The translations under genes were made by a program, and so were the position numbers. Of a stretch of 43,611 nt of DNA, positions 38,267 through 43,611 are shown piece by piece. The notes below the pieces were generated by a model. It was not told the origin of the DNA and searched no databases. It saw only the letters and a list, made by a program, of their open reading frames with translations. The first letter of the stretch is position 1. Each line of letters begins with the position of its first letter. Source of the stretch: a virus; the IMG/VR virus record IMGVR_UViG_3300031673_000130, positions 1-43,611 of that record, one strand, 5' to 3'.

Positions 38267-38525
38267 CCCCCTTTTCCTCCTCTTCGAGTATTCGTTTTCT
38301 TGTTCTACCAGGATCCACCTCTAGGACCTGACAGATCCAGATGAAAGATCCTACACCATCCCTTGTAGCGATAAACCATAAACGGGCTTGCTCTTGGTAT
38401 TGCAGCCGATCTCTGCCACTAGCCGAACCTTGCAAATAGAGGTCACGATATGCGGTTTCCATAACGGCAAACCATAACTTTCGGTATGGAAGAATCTCCG
38501 TTGCTCCGAGGAGACCATCACTCAT
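38250..38525 (-). CDS. Small DNA-binding-like packaging-region protein (91 aa)
   Basis: The ATG at 38525 has AGGAGAAGGG in front and overlaps the preceding stop. The conserved core YQEQARLWFIATRDGVGSF followed by ICQVLEVDPGRTRKRIL looks like a helix-turn-helix: this 'ARxWF...C..L..DP..xR' pattern is common in phage genomes in late-control or packaging regions. No specific function is proven. The C-terminus is acidic. Confidence 0.65.
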   Translation of the reverse strand: MSDGLLGATEILPYRKLWFAVMETAYRDLYLQGSASGRDRLQYQEQARLWFIATRDGVGSFIWICQVLEVDPGRTRKRILEEEEKGDGGSE

Positions 38526-38943
38526 TACCCTTCTCCTCCTCCTCTTTGCGTTTTTGGATAGCAGCATCCCGGGCCTCTTGAACCTGCGCTTCCCATTCTG
38601 CAATGCTTTTCGGTTCAGGAGGAAACCAGGTCAATCTGGCCTCGAGTGGTCCTCCATCCTGGGTTCCTATCGTTATCCCTCGAGGTACCATGTCACGCAG
38701 GGTTGCTATGAATTTAACGGCGTCAAGCTGCGTCCTGTTGTCCTGCATTTTTTTGGAGTACTTGAACCCGGACTCTTTATCGTCTTTATCGAAATGTACC
38801 TTCTGATCTTTCGCGCGGCTTAAGGTTTTGAGCCTGCTGGCCACAAAATCGCCATCAAGACCATGACGATCAAGGGTTTGAGTTGTACGCGCCTGGATCT
38901 GCGCGCCGGCCAACTGGCCAAGGACTTGTTTGCTATTGCTCAT
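38518..38943 (-). CDS. Possible small terminase subunit (141 aa)
   Basis: The protein is mostly helical and charged, with HFDKDDKESGFKYSKKMQDN and RTQLDAVKFIATLRDMVPRG near its middle. The latter recalls the D.xT...A...L....g.lp helix of small terminase subunits, and the gene heads the packaging transcript four genes before terL. The ATG at 38943 has GAGGT upstream. No DNA-binding N-terminus is obvious (it opens LGQLAGAQIQARTTQTLDR), so the assignment is tentative; the HTH protein at 39101 is another candidate. Confidence 0.45.
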   Translation of the reverse strand: MSNSKQVLGQLAGAQIQARTTQTLDRHGLDGDFVASRLKTLSRAKDQKVHFDKDDKESGFKYSKKMQDNRTQLDAVKFIATLRDMVPRGITIGTQDGGPLEARLTWFPPEPKSIAEWEAQVQEARDAAIQKRKEEEEKGNE

Positions 38944-38996
38944 GAGGTACCTCTACAGAAAGGATTTAAGCCATACCTGTAAAAGTATTTGGTAGG

Positions 38997-39025
38997 ATGC
39001 AATCATGATGAGATTATTCTGTCAA
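38997..39025 (-). promoter_or_regulatory. Candidate promoter for the packaging unit
   Basis: In the 157-bp gap upstream of the possible small terminase gene, a minus-strand TTGACA (complement of 39020-39025) is followed after 17 bp by TTGCAT (complement of 38997-39002). The -35 is perfect and the -10 poor, as in activator-dependent late promoters. I see no gene in the gap. Confidence 0.3.
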
Positions 39026-39100
39026 ACCGGGGATCATATCTCCTATGAATCACTTATGCGTTATCTTTGATATCTTTTTCCGATAAACCTACTGCAATCT

Positions 39101-39340
39101 TCATTTCTTTTTGGCTTTAAACCTACTTTCCAGACTTATTGACTCTCCGCCATACTTTTTGACCAGTTCATGATACCTCACAAGCCAGCCGTCCAGCTCA
39201 TGTTTTAAGGCCACAGCGGTATTTCCCGGATCTCTGCGCACCGGCATTCCATACTTTCGATGATACTTCCTAGCCGTGTTAGGATGCTTCCCGATATACC
39301 GCGCGATAGTTTTCCAGCCGCTTAACCATCCTTCTTCCAT
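39101..39340 (-). CDS. Helix-turn-helix protein (79 aa)
   Basis: GGGGAGGAACTAG precedes the ATG, which follows the previous stop. Residues 7-35 (SGWKTIARYIGKHPNTARKYHRK) form a MerR/Xis-like helix-turn-helix with a following basic turn (YGMPVRRDPGN) and helix (LKHELDGWLVRYHEL). The likely role is transcription regulation of late or packaging genes, or DNA recognition in packaging; nothing else decides. It lies immediately before the intergenic gap with the candidate late promoter. Confidence 0.7.
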   Translation of the reverse strand: MEEGWLSGWKTIARYIGKHPNTARKYHRKYGMPVRRDPGNTAVALKHELDGWLVRYHELVKKYGGESISLESRFKAKKK

Positions 39341-39709
39341 CTAGTTCCTCCCCTGGGTGTCCATCATCATCTTGACTTTGCGCCACAGCCGGATCTTTTG
39401 TTTCATGAACCTCCGCATATTTTCAGCCGCCTTTTCCCAATCTAACTTTTTGATGCACGCCTGCTGGAAGTAAAAAGCCCAAATATCCTCCGGGACTGTC
39501 TCGAGATAATTCATAACCATCCCGAGTGCCTGAAAGTTACGATCTAGCTCCACGAATTTCTTTTGCCGTTCATAAAGGACCTTTGCGCTTTCCTGGGCCT
39601 CCAGAAGCGTATCCTTTCTATCGGCGTCACGATCGTGCTCTTTCCCCGCAAGTCTTTCCGTAAAACGCTTCACGAGATCATCAACAACAGGTTTTTTACC
39701 ATCGTCCAT
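39341..39709 (-). CDS. Unknown helical protein (122 aa)
   Basis: The ATG at 39709 follows GGGAGGAAAGAA; a longer frame start lacks such a site. The product is nearly all helix, with aromatic clusters (LETVPEDIWAFYFQQACIKK) and basic C-terminal segments (RRFMKQKIRLWRKVKMMMD). Such all-helical proteins near phage regulators often are antitermination or replication helpers, but no family is recognised. It overlaps the 57-residue gene by 14 bases. Confidence 0.65.
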   Translation of the reverse strand: MDDGKKPVVDDLVKRFTERLAGKEHDRDADRKDTLLEAQESAKVLYERQKKFVELDRNFQALGMVMNYLETVPEDIWAFYFQQACIKKLDWEKAAENMRRFMKQKIRLWRKVKMMMDTQGRN

Positions 39710-39869
39710 TTCTTTCCTCCCGCCTGATCTTTTCCATTTCGGCGCCAACTATCAAGGTTAGATCCATCATTACGCTTTGGATCTTTGAAACGAGGTCCCC
39801 TTTTTCTAGCGTATGCCTCAATTTTCCCTCTTTTATTATCAAGACGGCTATATCTTTGATCTTATCCAT
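39696..39869 (-). CDS. 57-residue protein with short helices
   Basis: The frame starts at ATG 39869 with AAGGAAGGAA upstream and ends at TAA 39696-39698. It reads DKIKDIAVLIIKEGKLRHTL, SKIQSVMMDLTLI and EKIRREERNGRW. It is helical with no recognised family and overlaps the next gene slightly, as is normal here. The CACAAGRTGTTGTGT repeats lie just upstream, so this gene probably follows a promoter or operator. Confidence 0.55.
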   Translation of the reverse strand: MDKIKDIAVLIIKEGKLRHTLEKGDLVSKIQSVMMDLTLIVGAEMEKIRREERNGRW

Positions 39870-39879
39870 TTCCTTCCTT

Positions 39880-39928
39880 CACAAGATGTTGTGTCGCTGC
39901 GGATCCAGGAGGCCACAAGGTGTTGTGT
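39880..39928. repeat. Pair of CACAAGRTGTTGTGT operator-like repeats
   Basis: CACAAGATGTTGTGT at 39880-39894 recurs as CACAAGGTGTTGTGT at 39914-39928, one base different, 34 bp apart. Each copy is itself nearly palindromic (ACAA..TTGT). They lie between the tRNA-like element and the 57-residue gene, where a promoter for the downstream minus-strand genes would be. Confidence 0.5.
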
Positions 39929-39936
39929 TTAGAGGA

Positions 39937-40034
39937 CTGGCAACCGGGACTCGAACCCGGACGGTGCGCTCTGTCCTAGTGGACGTGATCACCTTTCCTG
40001 AGCCTTGATAGCGTCTACATTCCGCCATTGCCAC
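39937..40034 (-). tRNA. Class II (Leu-type) tRNA-like element, anticodon stem unpaired
   Basis: Read from 40034: acceptor GTGGCAA pairs with TTGCCAG (39937-39943) except at the first pair. TGGCGGAATGTAGACGC gives a Leu-type D-arm, and CTCAGGA supplies a proper loop with anticodon CAG. GTCC-ACTA-GGAC is a variable-arm hairpin, and CCGGG-TTCGAGT-CCCGG a perfect T-arm. But the bases flanking the loop (AAGG on both sides) cannot pair, so the anticodon stem is broken, and the variable region is longer than usual. It may be a tRNA pseudogene or a mimic. It starts two bases after the upstream stop. Confidence 0.55.
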
Positions 40035-40035
40035 C

Positions 40036-40449
40036 TTATTTTCTTAACCTCCAAAGAAGTTCAACCCATTCCTGGGGAGTCAATGTCCGCCACTGATACT
40101 CGGGCGCCGGCCACAGTCGTTTCATCCTAAACAATTCTATGTCCTGAAATTGCGGATACGCGGAGTTTCTATGCTTTGCCAATTTATACAGAGCAACACA
40201 GCAAGGAAGGTTTGCCATCTTAGCCAGGTTCAAGGTAACAGTGGCGGTTTTATAGCTTTGGCCCCTGTCTTGCGCGGTTTCGATCAAGGCCAGGGGTTCT
40301 TTTGTTTTGTGATCATATTCCACGTTATCTATGTCGATCATAGTCAAAAGCTCAGCTTTTTCGATGCCTATAAAACGCTCGGTGCTCATCCTTCGGTGCC
40401 ATCCGGAGTAAGTGAGGTCTCGAGTATTAAACCGTTCTTCCTGGGTCAA
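40036..40449 (-). CDS. Phage protein of unknown function, RFNTRDLTYSGWHR family (137 aa)
   Basis: The sequence opens with ERFNTRDLTYSGWHR and later has AELLTMIDIDNVEYDHKTKE, PLALIETAQDRGQ, and LTPQEWVELLWRLRK. I recall this as a conserved phage protein of unknown role in replication-gene clusters. The only upstream start is a TTG at 40449 inside the methyltransferase end; an ATG at 40389 would cut off the conserved N-terminus. The tRNA-like element follows directly. Confidence 0.65.
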   Translation of the reverse strand: MTQEERFNTRDLTYSGWHRRMSTERFIGIEKAELLTMIDIDNVEYDHKTKEPLALIETAQDRGQSYKTATVTLNLAKMANLPCCVALYKLAKHRNSAYPQFQDIELFRMKRLWPAPEYQWRTLTPQEWVELLWRLRK

Positions 40450-41392
40450 TCTCTTGTAACCTCGTGGCTGATTGTTTTATCGCATATTCATCAGAATCAA
40501 TCCCGATGAAACGTCTGCCCATTTTGACAGCTGCAACTCCTGTGGTTCCGGCACCGCAAAAGGGATCTACGATCAAATCACCCTTGACTGTGAATCGCTC
40601 TATCAGCTGTGACATTCCTTGTTCGGTTTGACCCCACTCATGGAAATCTTTGTCATATTCCCCGGAATTTATCACATCGTCTATATGCTCACATTGATTT
40701 TCGCCATTGACCAGAAAAACTACCGGCTTCCAATTCGACTTGATCTTGCGGCCGTGAACCTGTGTGGATTTACCTGGAGAGAAGTAGGCAAGCAGCCAAA
40801 CGTATTTCAGTTTAGTAGACAGGAGGTGTAATGCCATTTCAAGCCAGCTCTGGCCGATCATTACAACACAAGGCGCGTTCGGTTTTAAAACGAAAGCAGC
40901 GAATCGAGAAAGAGACTCATAAAGCGGCATGTAGCTAAAACCGTAAGGCGGATCTGTTATGATTGCATCCGCATCCTTTACCCTGCCGGCGCGATGCCTG
41001 AAATCGTCATAAATTAACTCCCAGTTCCTACCTGACAAAGGGGGATTTGTTTTCAGGATCTCCCTGCGCTGCTCTTCTCGTTGCTTTTGACGATCTGTTC
41101 TTTTCTCTTTTTTAATATTTCTAGCTGCTCGAATGATCGCGTCTTCTTCAGATTTAGTTAAAATGAGTGGGTCAGTTGACCCACCCTTCTCTTTCTTTCC
41201 TCTCCTTATCATGGTCCTTACTTTTTCAGGATCCACTTCAAGCTCCTCGGCTAGTTCCTTTGCAACCTCGCGCGCGCTCTTTTCGGGATGCTTCTTTAAT
41301 CTGGCCTGTGCCTGGTCATAGAGTGTGATCCTGCAAAGAGGTAAGATTTTCATCATTTCTTCAAGCTCTTCCATGCTTTCAGGGCATTTCAT
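40427..41392 (-). CDS. DNA adenine/cytosine-N4 methyltransferase (321 aa)
   Basis: The motifs of the N6/N4 group are clear: IITDPPYGF with DPPY at residues 147-150 (catalytic motif IV) and DPFCGAGTTG at 276-285 (SAM-binding motif I), placed after the catalytic motif as in the beta class. Residues 1-115 form an extra helical, highly charged N-terminus with a helix-turn-helix-like part (EVAKELAEELEVDPEKV). It would methylate phage DNA, probably to evade restriction or mark replication; no restriction partner is nearby. The ATG is at 41392. Confidence 0.85.
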   Translation of the reverse strand: MKCPESMEELEEMMKILPLCRITLYDQAQARLKKHPEKSAREVAKELAEELEVDPEKVRTMIRRGKKEKGGSTDPLILTKSEEDAIIRAARNIKKEKRTDRQKQREEQRREILKTNPPLSGRNWELIYDDFRHRAGRVKDADAIITDPPYGFSYMPLYESLSRFAAFVLKPNAPCVVMIGQSWLEMALHLLSTKLKYVWLLAYFSPGKSTQVHGRKIKSNWKPVVFLVNGENQCEHIDDVINSGEYDKDFHEWGQTEQGMSQLIERFTVKGDLIVDPFCGAGTTGVAAVKMGRRFIGIDSDEYAIKQSATRLQEIDPGRTV

Positions 41393-41399
41393 ATTCCAC

Positions 41400-41834
41400 C
41401 TATCGCTCCCCGGGTGGTATCTCCTGGATGCGGAGCCGTGTTAATGGTTTCAGGCCGTAATATTTCATAGCAAGCAGAATAACGACCTGTTTATCATCCT
41501 CCCATACGATCCCTGTTAAGCAATCTTCCGCCCACTTTATAAGGTTTGACGTATCAGGCTTTACCGTGTACCAAATCATGTTTCCCCTCTCGAGTGCTTT
41601 AACCTTTTTCTCTGGCCATGAAGGAAGGATCGGCATCACGAAATCGATGCTTAATGAAATCGGTCCCTTCAGGAGCTCCTGTGGGAGCTGGCCGGTGGTC
41701 ACCAGGTAGGCCTTCGCTTCGAGCTGCCATCGCTTCTTTTCGCGGGACTGGCTACTAAATTTTCCAGGGCTATACCTTTTGTCCCGGTGCGTCAATTTGG
41801 GGATAGGCTTCCCCTCTATGATGATTTTGATCAT
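41400..41834 (-). CDS. rusA: RusA-type Holliday-junction resolvase (144 aa)
   Basis: The signature KPDTSNLIKWAEDCLTGIV at residues 92-110, followed by EDDKQV, carries the catalytic Asp residues (D94, D104, D113/D114) of RusA. These dimeric nucleases resolve recombination and replication intermediates. The N-terminus is the usual strand KIIIEGKPIPKLTHRDKR. The start overlaps the previous stop (ATGA). With the RecE/RecT pair, this completes the phage's own recombination set. Confidence 0.85.
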   Translation of the reverse strand: MIKIIIEGKPIPKLTHRDKRYSPGKFSSQSREKKRWQLEAKAYLVTTGQLPQELLKGPISLSIDFVMPILPSWPEKKVKALERGNMIWYTVKPDTSNLIKWAEDCLTGIVWEDDKQVVILLAMKYYGLKPLTRLRIQEIPPGER

Positions 41835-42370
41835 TCCAGCAACCTCCGCTTCTTCGGATCAAGCTGGATCACTTTAGGAGTGAATTTCTCATGCCCCTTG
41901 GCGCGGTTTGTCTTCTCCATAATTCCTTCAATGTGATCCAGGCCCATAGCCTTTTCACGGTTCATCGAATTATAAATAACTTCAAAATCTTGTCTTAGCC
42001 ACCTCCATTCCTGTTCTGTTTTTGATCCCAGGTATTCCCATCCTCCCAGGTGTTCAATGACCTTATGTGCAATCGGATCCGATAAATTCATGCTCAAATA
42101 GGCCCCATAATTTCTCATTGCCTCGTCAACCTTTGTCCATGCGATAGTAGCTGTATCCTTCGGATCCCCCTTGAGTATCCGCAAAAAATCAACGGGTTTT
42201 GGGAAAAAGGTATTTGTTGCCAGCAGGATCTTGAACGCTTCCTCACAGTCCTCATCTGAAAAGGGTTCTAAGGTTTCCCAGTAGATCTTGGTTACGGTTT
42301 TGGAAATTTCCTTATCAAAGATCTCTGAAAATGTTGCCATGTACTCGCTGAAGAGTTTTTCATCTTTCAT
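41831..42370 (-). CDS. Helicase-loader-like replication protein, DUF6475-type (179 aa)
   Basis: The ATG at 42370 has GGAGGCAGAA ahead of it. The protein is helical, and residues AMRNYGAYLSMNLSDPIAHK then VIEHLGGWEYLGSK and EQEWRWLRQDFEVIYNS fit the DUF6475 pattern found beside phage initiators. The family sits in the position of lambda P-like loaders, which bring the host helicase to the initiator. No ATPase motif is seen. It overlaps the RusA gene by four bases and the initiator by four. Confidence 0.65.
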   Translation of the reverse strand: MKDEKLFSEYMATFSEIFDKEISKTVTKIYWETLEPFSDEDCEEAFKILLATNTFFPKPVDFLRILKGDPKDTATIAWTKVDEAMRNYGAYLSMNLSDPIAHKVIEHLGGWEYLGSKTEQEWRWLRQDFEVIYNSMNREKAMGLDHIEGIMEKTNRAKGHEKFTPKVIQLDPKKRRLLE

Positions 42371-43278
42371 TTCTGCCTCCTTTCTTCCATCCACGCCTTA
42401 AGGTTCTCGATAGATCTTATAGTTTTATCGGACACAACCCCTTTCAAGGGATGAGGTCCCCGGTGATACCGTCCATTTGCAATCTTCGTGAAATTAGTTG
42501 GCCTAATTAACCATTCGAGGTCGGCCCGGAACTCTTTCACCTTCCCCATGAGAAAAGAGGATAGGCGGACGTATTCAAAGAATTTTCCCCACCATACCAG
42601 GTTTTGACGCTCGGGATCTTCGAGCCATCTAACCTTTAGGATTTTCTGGAGGTGATTAGGCCATTCTTTCACGGAAGGTAACTCGGGGAGGGTTTCATGA
42701 TAGATTTGAATAATTTTTTGGTGAGGACAAACAGCAACCCCTTGAGGGGGGTTGGGGGGTGTAGTATCTGTATCTGTATCTGTATCTGTATCTGTATCTG
42801 TATAAGCGGGAGCAGTACCGGAGCGGTACTGTACCTGTACTGGAGCGAGACTATTTTGATAGATTGTTGGCAGTTGCTCCTTTATTAAGGTATATCTGGC
42901 ATAGCGTCTTCCGGAGTTATATTGATAGATTTCGCAGGTGATCCATTCCGGCAAGGGAAGAACAGGTGAAGGAGAATTGTGGATTATTTGATGGAACATC
43001 AACCGAGCCAGCCAATGATATCGATTCCCATTAACTTCATAAGGGATGATATGGCCATCTTCTATCAGTTTCTCATCAAATTTCTTGCATTGCTCCGGAG
43101 TAAACTGGAGAGCTCCGGTCTGGAGCGCGATATCATTGAAATTAGGTAGATATCCTCCCCAATCCTCAGCTAATCCCCACAGCCGAATATAATAATGCAA
43201 TCCTTCAGCACCGAGGAGTTTCACTAAGGCGCTGTCGAAATAAAACCGATCCGTATCGATCAACCTTTTGCGCCCCAC
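42367..43278 (-). CDS. Replication initiator-like protein (303 aa)
   Basis: The start is a GTG at 43278 after AGAGGTGCGAT; there is no in-frame ATG. Residues 10-110 look like a winged-helix region (FYFDSALVKLLGAEGLHYYI, then IALQTGALQFTPEQCKKFDEKL). Residues 155-172 are a run of Asp-Thr pairs from a hexamer repeat, a linker. The C-terminal part (KEFRADLEWLIRPTNFTKIANG) is typical of phage O-like initiators. It should bind the origin and recruit the loader encoded downstream. The DT linker, or the gene itself, may contain the origin, as in lambda O. Confidence 0.7.
   Translation of the reverse strand: MGRKRLIDTDRFYFDSALVKLLGAEGLHYYIRLWGLAEDWGGYLPNFNDIALQTGALQFTPEQCKKFDEKLIEDGHIIPYEVNGNRYHWLARLMFHQIIHNSPSPVLPLPEWITCEIYQYNSGRRYARYTLIKEQLPTIYQNSLAPVQVQYRSGTAPAYTDTDTDTDTDTDTTPPNPPQGVAVCPHQKIIQIYHETLPELPSVKEWPNHLQKILKVRWLEDPERQNLVWWGKFFEYVRLSSFLMGKVKEFRADLEWLIRPTNFTKIANGRYHRGPHPLKGVVSDKTIRSIENLKAWMEERRQK
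42763..42803 (-). repeat. TATCTG hexamer microsatellite encoding Asp-Thr pairs
   Basis: Six to seven consecutive copies of the hexamer (plus strand TATCTG; sense strand GATACA) encode Asp-Thr repeats in the replication initiator linker. Since the unit is six bases, slippage would change linker length without a frameshift. Confidence 0.8.
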
Positions 43279-43381
43279 ATCGCACCTCTTCTTGCCCTAG
43301 GGACTCGAGCCAGTCATAAAAATCATCCCCTAGCGCCTCTCTTAAGGTTTTTTCCTGCTCTTTCTGAAAATCAAGAGACAT
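43205..43381 (-). CDS. Possible 58-residue protein between XRE and initiator genes
   Basis: The frame starts at ATG 43381, inside the end of the XRE gene, with AAGGTG nine bases upstream. The unique part reads LDFQKEQEKTLREALGDDFY then DWLESLGQEE, a plausible helical protein. From 43278 down it overlaps the initiator in another frame. It may be real with translational coupling, or a chance frame; the clean N-terminal half favours a gene. Confidence 0.35.
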   Translation of the reverse strand: MSLDFQKEQEKTLREALGDDFYDWLESLGQEEVRCGAQKVDRYGSVLFRQRLSETPRC

Positions 43382-43580
43382 CTGGCAGTTTCACCTTTTT
43401 CATTTTGCCGTGGATACGCAAAAGGACATCACCGGGGGGCATACTATTGGCGGTTTCATACTTGGCGACATTCTCTCTGGTAGAATTGATTTCCAGAGCG
43501 AATTCTTTTTGGGTTAGTTTCAAACACTTGCGAACGGTTCTCACGTAACTTGCGAATGCTTCTCTTACTTTTTTGTCCAT
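43371..43580 (-). CDS. XRE-family small regulator, possible Cro-like (69 aa)
   Basis: The start at 43580 has AAGGAGG in front (intact in this copy). Residues 8-60 form an XRE/Cro-C1 helix-turn-helix: ASYVRTVRKCLKLTQKEFAL, EINSTRENVAKYETANSMPPG, VLLRIHG. It is too short for a CI-type repressor with an oligomerisation or autocleavage domain, so a Cro-like or other small switch role is likely. Heading the leftward operon, it faces the rightward promoter across the 11-bp inverted repeat (174-233 on the circular map), its probable operator. No larger repressor is visible in the window. Confidence 0.85.
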   Translation of the reverse strand: MDKKVREAFASYVRTVRKCLKLTQKEFALEINSTRENVAKYETANSMPPGDVLLRIHGKMKKVKLPDVS

Positions 43581-43611
43581 ACAAAACCTCCTTTTTGTTA
43601 AATTCAAAACG
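43463..43611. repeat. Right copy of the 149-bp terminal direct repeat
   Basis: This is identical to 1-149 except C at 43590 (G at 128). It holds the N-terminal part and ribosome binding site of the XRE gene. The single mismatch shows that the two ends derive from non-identical molecules, or that one is a sequencing or assembly error. Confidence 0.95.

Noticed and set aside
40427-41392. Restriction-modification pair
   Set aside because: No restriction endonuclease is adjacent; the methyltransferase stands alone among replication genes.
1-43611. CRISPR array, insertion sequence or transposase
   Set aside because: No regularly spaced 25-40-bp repeats with spacers and no transposase motifs were seen; the repeats found are short and regulatory in shape.

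Overview
The window looks like the complete genome of one temperate tailed phage. The first 149 bases recur as the last 149 with a single mismatch, so the contig either closes into a circle of about 43,462 bp or carries a short terminal direct repeat (or assembly overlap). Only phage functions are visible, and no host chromosomal gene is seen. The head and tail genes suggest a short-tailed (podovirus-type) virion: there is a large terminase, a portal of about 680 residues, a scaffold-like protein, a HK97-fold-like capsid protein, a gp4-type adaptor, an 809-residue nozzle-like protein, several Gly/Pro/Glu-rich internal-virion-like proteins and a C1q-tipped fibre. There is no tape-measure or tail-tube gene. 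The host cannot be named. The M15-type lysin plus three-TM holin suit a Gram-negative bacterium, and the attachment site carries part of a bacterial tRNA-Leu(UAA) gene.

Layout. A divergent control region (about 119-300) separates a leftward XRE regulator (which wraps round to the right end) from a rightward early operon. The rightward operon (301-8246) is a tightly overlapped run of small zinc-ribbon and unknown proteins, a RecE-type exonuclease with a RecT-like annealing protein, a DUF4031 protein, an ASCH protein, an excisionase-like protein and a tyrosine integrase. attP follows at 8258-8473, with paired arm-type repeats around a tRNA-Leu core. Everything else (8508-43580) is on the minus strand and is read from high to low coordinate: XRE regulator, replication initiator and loader-like proteins, RusA, a DNA methyltransferase, a degenerate class II tRNA-like element, small regulators, packaging genes, a control region with a terminator and repeat arrays (35094-35434), then portal, capsid, tail, ejection proteins, fibre and lysis cassette.

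The most interesting content is a cyclic-dinucleotide theme. A 71-residue gene in the tail region closely resembles Acb2, the phage protein that sequesters CBASS signalling nucleotides. The 2,426-residue predicted ejection protein carries a GGDEF (diguanylate cyclase-type) domain with intact catalytic motifs, as well as a HEIGH zincin motif and a C-terminal region typical of large polyvalent phage proteins. A virion that may deliver a nucleotide-cyclase-like domain and later makes a cyclic-nucleotide sponge deserves experimental attention.

Other points of note: a terminase-derived peptide grafted onto an early protein; a parS-like palindrome inside the giant gene; a seven-unit 10-bp repeat array just upstream of the portal gene; attP homology to the 5-prime rather than the usual 3-prime half of a tRNA; and a terminal-repeat polymorphism lying exactly in the Shine-Dalgarno sequence of the XRE gene.
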